64,000 nucleotides of DNA. Source: Brassica napus. Lineage: Eukaryota > Streptophyta > Magnoliopsida > Brassicales > Brassicaceae. Location: the NCBI RefSeq assembly GCF_020379485.1, contig NW_026014893.1, positions 1 to 64,000 of the forward strand, written 5' to 3'. Positions 59,387 through 64,000 of the stretch are shown here, piece after piece. Numbering within the stretch: the stretch's first letter is position 1; each line of letters opens with the position of its first letter. The notes under the pieces are model-generated. The model made no database searches and was not told the origin of the DNA. It was given only the letters and a program-made list of their open reading frames with translations. The position numbers and the translations under genes were made by a program.

Positions 59387-61863
59387 ATGAAGCACAGATC
59401 TAGTAAACCAGTGGGGCGTGAAGAAGAGATGGATGGAGTGTGTTCAAGATGGATAAAGGGAGCTTTGGAAAGCTGTGGGTTATGGAGTAGTCATGGAAAG
59501 GGGAAACCTTTCATGGAAATGGCTACTGAAGAAGGCCAGACAAGAGGTCTGAAGCTGGGAAATGAAGTTGTTCAAGGAGACACTACAAAGAGTGAGATTG
59601 AAGCAACTTTAGGCAAGTCCAAGCTTGTAAGAGTCGTTGAGGACAAAGGGGTGATCCGCGGCTTGAGACAAGGAAAGGATGAGTGTTATCAGCTTGTGGG
59701 AAGGCTGAGAGAAGTATGGTCAGAGTTAGATGTGGTGAAGGCACACACATCAAATCCGAGATGTTGTCAAGAAAGGAGGAAGCAAGATATGATCTTTAGC
59801 TTTCTTATGGAAGAGGTATGTGAGCTTGTTAAACACACTTGTGATGTGTGGGAGATGAACAGGAAACCAGAAAGATGGAAGGGAGGTACAAGCTGTAAGA
59901 AGGGAAGGTTCAGAAAACTTTCTAAGGAGTGGTTAATGAAGAGAAGGGCATGGAGAAAGGATAGCGAGTCTGAGCACTTAAGTGACAGGATGAGTGTGAT
60001 CTTGAAGAGAATCAAGGATATACTTCAGCAGATGGTTATAGGAGAGTGTTCATACTCAGCTTACTTGGGAGAATCAGTAGAAGATGGTGTAAGTACAAGG
60101 AGGCAGGAGACCAAAGGAGGAGAGGATCCAATCACAAAGAAAGAATGGGATGAGTTTGTTAAGTGTGTGTATGAACTGGCTGCAAGAAAGAAGCAAGGTG
60201 CTCTAGCTGCAAGTGAGAAGCAAAGTGATTTCTCCACAACTCCTAAACCTATCATAATTGATTCTGGAGCAACACATCATATGATCAGTGATAGGAGTCT
60301 GATAAGTGATGTCAGGGCTGCAACAGGGTGTGTTACTATAGCTAATGGCGCTCAGATCCCAGTAGAAGGAATGGGAAACCTCAAGCTGTTTGAAAAGAGC
60401 TCAACCGCCTTATATCTGCCTCAGTTCACTTCAAATCTGATATCAGTTAAGAAAGCTACAATTGATCTGGATTGTCAAGTAGTATTCAGGCCAAATGAAG
60501 TTGAGTTTCAAGATTTGAAGACTGGAAGAGTTATTGGCAGAGGGGACAGCAAGCATCACTTATATCATCTCCAAACAGCTAAGACTCTTAATCCCATTAA
60601 CTCTATGTGCCTGAGTAGTGCTGCTGATAGGTGTGATAGTATGACTTGGCATGCTAGATTAGGACATCCTCATGCTCGTGCAATTGAGTTAATCATGCCT
60701 AATATGTCATTTAATCACTTGGAGTGTGAAGCATGCATATTAGGAAAGCATTGTAGGACTGTCTTTCCAGCATCAGAGACTATATATGAGCATTGCTTTG
60801 ATCTAGTTCACTCAGATGTGTGCACATCTCCGTGTGAGTCTAGGGATAGCCAGAAGTACTTTGTCACTTTTATTGATGAGAAATCAAAGTATACATGGGT
60901 CACTTTGATTCCCTCTAAAGATAGAGTCCTAGAAGCCTTTATGAACTTCCAAGCATATGTAACTAATCAATACAATGCTACTGTGAAGGTGCTAAGATCT
61001 GATAATGGAGGAGAATACACTAGCAATGCTTTCAAGAGTTATCTAGCAAAGCATGGGATTGTGCAGCAGACAAGCTGTCCTTACACACCACAGCAGAATG
61101 GGGTGGCTGAGAGAAAGAATAGGCACTTGATGGAGGTAGCAAGGTCAATGATGTTTCATGCAAATGTTCCAAAGAGGTTTTGGGGGGATGCTGTTCAGAC
61201 TGCGTGCTATCTCATCAACAGAGTTCCGACCAAGATCCTAAAGAATCTGTCTCCCTTTGAGGTATTGAACAAGACTAAACCACACCTTGATCATTTGAGA
61301 GTCTTTGGGTGTTTATGTTATGTGATGGTTCCCGGAGAGAGGAGGAACAAGCTAGAAGCAAAGAGTACTAAAGCTATGTTCATTGGGTACACTCAATCAC
61401 TCAGAAAGGGTACAAATGTTATGATCCAATAACCAGGAGGGTTTTGGTATCCAGAGAAGTGAAGTTTGTGGAGTCTAGAGGATATTATGAGGAGAAGAAA
61501 TGGGAAGACCTAGAGGATCTGTCCCGAGCTCCATCAGAGAAGGCAACAACACTGAGAGTGTTGTTGGAAAGGCTAGGGATAGGATTATCCCAAGATCAGG
61601 AACCAGGAAGGAGAGAACCTTCTAATCAAGCTGGAGAAGCTGGAGAAACAACCCCTCTTGATCGTGAGAGGGGGAATGGATCTGAATCAGAGGAGCAGGA
61701 GCAAAACCAAGAGGATTCAAGACAGCACGATCATGAGGAGACACAGGAAGTAGAGAATGTTGTTCAGTCTACTGGTACAGAGGAGAGTGAGGATCAGTCA
61801 GGTGGAAATGAGCAGGGAGAACCTACTGGTTTAGGAGAGGAAACACAAGATAATATTCAGGCC
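59387..61863 (+). pseudogene. RT20 gag-protease-integrase, truncated
   Basis: The first ATG in the frame is 59387 (MKHRSSKPVG). Gag has VIRGLRQGKDECYQLVGRLREVWSEL and RRKQDMIFSFLM, which line up with the Copia gag core, then a basic KGGTSCKKGRFRKLSK run and no zinc knuckle. Protease IIDSGATHHMISD (Ser to Thr after DSGA), HHCC, integrase HSDVC, RSDNGGE and [10 protein letters not shown] follow. A frameshift occurs at IGYTQSL (about 61390); the linker continues at 61444 until the join near 61863. RT and RNase H are absent. Confidence 0.87.
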
Positions 61864-62025
61864 AATGTTCCAAGCCAATGTACCCAAAAGATTTTGGAGT
61901 GATGTTGTGCTTGTTACCTAATCAACCTGATGCCTACAAAGGTGTTGAAGGATCAAGCACCATTTGAAGTTCTGAACAAGCGCAAGCCATCCTTGGAATA
62001 TATGAGAGTGTTTGGATGTTTATGC
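61864..62025 (+). repeat. Duplicate of RT14 flank
   Basis: Repeats about 47089-47257 (NVPKRFW to FGCLC), with 7 bp missing after GATGTTGT and a few substitutions. It ends with the target copy TATGC (62021-62025). Confidence 0.87.
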
Positions 62026-62602
62026 TGTTGAGATGAGTCAAGTATATGTGGAGCAAGTGAGGAGTTGAGACTAAGGAGATGAGTTGAAGCTTGGAAAGGT
62101 TTGGGTAAGGTCCGTACTGTCCGTACATGACCGTACCATCCGTACACATGGAGATGGATAAAACCTTGACAAGAGTAAAGAAGTTACTTGGGGTAACTTA
62201 TGGGAAGGGAAGGAACTTACCTGGATGGATCAGACTGTTGAGGGATAAGGAAGAGCGCGCCTTGACAGGCTGGAACAGCTGGAAAGGCAAGAGCATCTCG
62301 GTCCAAGATGCTAGATGCTCCGCGCATGTGGAGAAGCTAATTGGCTAGTTCAAATGAGCTTATCCTTTCTACATTGACCTCACATGCTTTAGTCTTCTCT
62401 TGATTTCGAAAACCCTTGTATGCTCACACTATATATTGTAACTCATGTTATTAATGAAAGACTAGACAGTTCTAAACAAATCAATCTCTCTATACTTTTC
62501 ATAATGATTCTCCATTAGTCTCTTAATCTCTTAAATCTACTCTAATCTCTTCTCTATTCTTATCTAAACTCAGATTATCTTTTACATTACTCAAAACTGA
62601 TA
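62026..62602 (+). repeat. Solo RT15-type LTR (577 bp)
   Basis: Flanked by TATGC on both sides (62021-62025 and 62603-62607), with RT14 coding continuous across it. This fixes the LTR ends as TG...TA. By eye it is closer to the RT15 3' LTR than to the 5' LTR. Confidence 0.93.
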
Positions 62603-64000
62603 TATGCTATGTTCTAGTACCAGGAGAGTTGAGGAACAAGCTTGAAGCAAGAAGCAGAAAAGCAATGTTCATTGGTTACTAAACAACTCAAAAGGGATAC
62701 AAGTGTTATGATCCAGAAGCTAGAAGGGTACTTGTATCTAGAGATGTGAAGTTTATTGAAGAAAGAGGGTACTATGAAGAGAAGAATCAAGAAGAGTTGA
62801 GGGACCTCACATCAGATAAGGCTGGAGTCTTAAGGATTATTTTGGAAGGTCTCGGTATCAAGATGAACCAGGATCAGTCCACAAAAAGTGGAAGACAAGA
62901 AGAGAGCTCAACTGAACCAAGTAGAGCTACTCAAACACCTCACCTTGATCATGAGGGGGGAAGTGAACCTGAAACTCAAGAAAATGGCCAAGAAGGAGTC
63001 GGCTTGAGTGAAGAAGGAGAAGAGTTCAACTCAGGTTCTCATCATCAAGGTGAGCAAGACCAAGGAGATGAAGAACATCAGAGTGAAGCACAAGAACCGC
63101 ATACACAAGCTGAGCCGGTTCAAGAGCAAGAACAACCAGTATTGAGGAGAAGCACAAGGCTGAGAAAGGATCCTTCCTCTTGGGTAAACAAGCGAGTGTA
63201 CTACAATGCCCAAGCTGTGGAGCATCCTTCTCAAGTTGTGTGTTCCTTTGCTCAATACCCTAAAGAACATTGTGCCTTCATGGTTAACTTGGATGAGAAC
63301 TATATTCCAAGAAGCTATGAAGAAGCAATCATGGATAAAGAATGGAAGGAGTCAGTTGGAGCAGAGGCAGGAGCTATGATCAAGAATGATACATGGTATG
63401 AGAGTGAGTTACCAAAAGGGAAGAAGGCTGTGACTAGCAGATGGATATTCACAATCAAGTATAAGGCTGATGGAAAGGTTGAGAGGAAGAAGTCAAGGCT
63501 AGTTGCAAGAGGTTTCACTCAAACTTATGGAGAAGATTACATAGAAACCTTTGCACCAGTAGCTAAACTACACACAATCCGGATTGTATTAAGCTTGGCT
63601 GTGAATCTTGGATGGGGTTTATGGCAAATGTATGTGAAGAATGCATTCTTACAAGGAGAACTTGAGGATAAAGTGTATATTCATCCACCTCCAGGCCTTG
63701 AACACTTAGTGAAGAGAGGGAATGTGTTGAGATTGAAGAAAGCTATCTATGGGCTAAAACAATCACCAAGAGCTTGGTACAACAAGCTGAGCACTACTCT
63801 CAATGGCCGAGGCTTCAAGAAGTCTGAACTAGATCACACTCTCTTCACACTCACGACTCCCTCAGGTATGATTGCACTCCTTGTGTATGTTGATGATATC
63901 ATTATCACAGGAAGTGATAAGGAAGGTATCATAGCAACCATGGAGTTCCTTAAATCCATATTTGAGATTAAAGACTTGGGAGAAATGAAATACTTTCTTG
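62603..64000 (+). pseudogene. RT14 continuation: linker and RT
   Basis: From [14 protein letters not shown] through IGY, where the next codon is a TAA stop (about 62680). Acidic linker, [11 protein letters not shown] and RT follow. The RT catalytic Asp in QMDVKNAF is Tyr (TAT, 63631-63633), and GELEDEVYM is GELEDKVYI. YVDDIIITGSD is intact. It runs off the window end, before RNase H. Confidence 0.88.

Larger units (their letters stand above)
58694..61863 (+). mobile_element. RT20: family III element, 5' part
   Basis: 5' LTR, PBS, leader, gag, protease, integrase and the start of the linker, ending at about 61863 in a join to RT14-type sequence. It appears to be the 5' end of a copy of RT2: same LTR, and complementary position in the same host LTR. 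No 5-bp target duplication can be found between the two ends. Confidence 0.85.

Noticed and set aside
1..64000. Host protein-coding genes
   Set aside because: All long frames belong to Copia gag-pol or are their antisense shadows; gaps are LTRs, leaders or 3' noncoding parts of elements.

Overview
This window is plant nuclear DNA made almost entirely of nested Ty1/copia LTR retrotransposons. I found no host gene, tRNA, rRNA or CRISPR array. The internal regions code for gag, protease, integrase, reverse transcriptase (RT) and RNase H in the Copia order. Every primer-binding site (PBS) matches the 3' end of plant initiator-tRNA-Met. Repeated self-insertion points to dicot heterochromatin, probably pericentromeric. 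A Brassicaceae host is a guess that the sequence alone cannot confirm.

Three related families occur. Family I has gag starting MESGMNMNMKV (RT1, RT4, RT5, RT13, RT18). Family II has gag starting MESGMKMKVAV or MESGSKMKVAV and a CCHC zinc knuckle (RT6-RT9, RT12, RT14, RT15). Family III has a divergent gag without a visible zinc knuckle (RT2, RT3, RT10, RT11, RT17, RT19, RT20). A non-autonomous element with 1.5-kb LTRs (RT16) sits inside RT15. Most LTRs begin TG and end TA; RT16 ends CA. LTR pairs compared by eye differ by about 1% or less, so the insertions are young.

Layout. 1-3076: RT1 (+), nested in RT2 (+, 3077-3965), which interrupts the 3' LTR of RT3 (-, to 15522). RT3 contains the complete RT4 (-, 5375-11421). 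RT3 sits in RT5 (-, 15523-17991), and RT5 sits in RT6 (+, 17992-18310). RT7 (+, from 18311) is inserted in RT6 and carries a composite of two family II elements in opposite orientation, rearranged by an inversion (RT8/RT9, 19374-31210). RT7 then carries a family III solo LTR (RT10), a 335-bp duplicated host segment, RT11 (-, with an intact 1380-aa ORF), and the second copy of the host segment. 38399-40302: RT12 (-). 40303-46499: chimeric RT13 (-). 46500-47257: RT14 (+). 47258-58096: RT15 (+), with an intact 1517-aa polyprotein but a leader split by RT16 (47949-52659). 58097-61863: RT17-RT20, which are the missing left-hand pieces of the RT5/RT3/RT2 nest from the window start. 61864-64000: a short duplicate of RT14, a solo RT15-type LTR, and the rest of RT14.

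The main results are structural. (i) RT16 has LTRs extended by 528 bp that contain an internal polypurine tract (PPT), as if plus-strand DNA had been primed at a duplicated upstream PPT. (ii) A stem-loop with compensatory changes lies between the stop codon and the PPT in all families. (iii) Many LTRs carry U3 arrays of GTAC motifs at about one-helical-turn spacing. (iv) Split elements and mismatched flanks imply a tandem segmental duplication, an inversion, and several ectopic or illegitimate recombination events.
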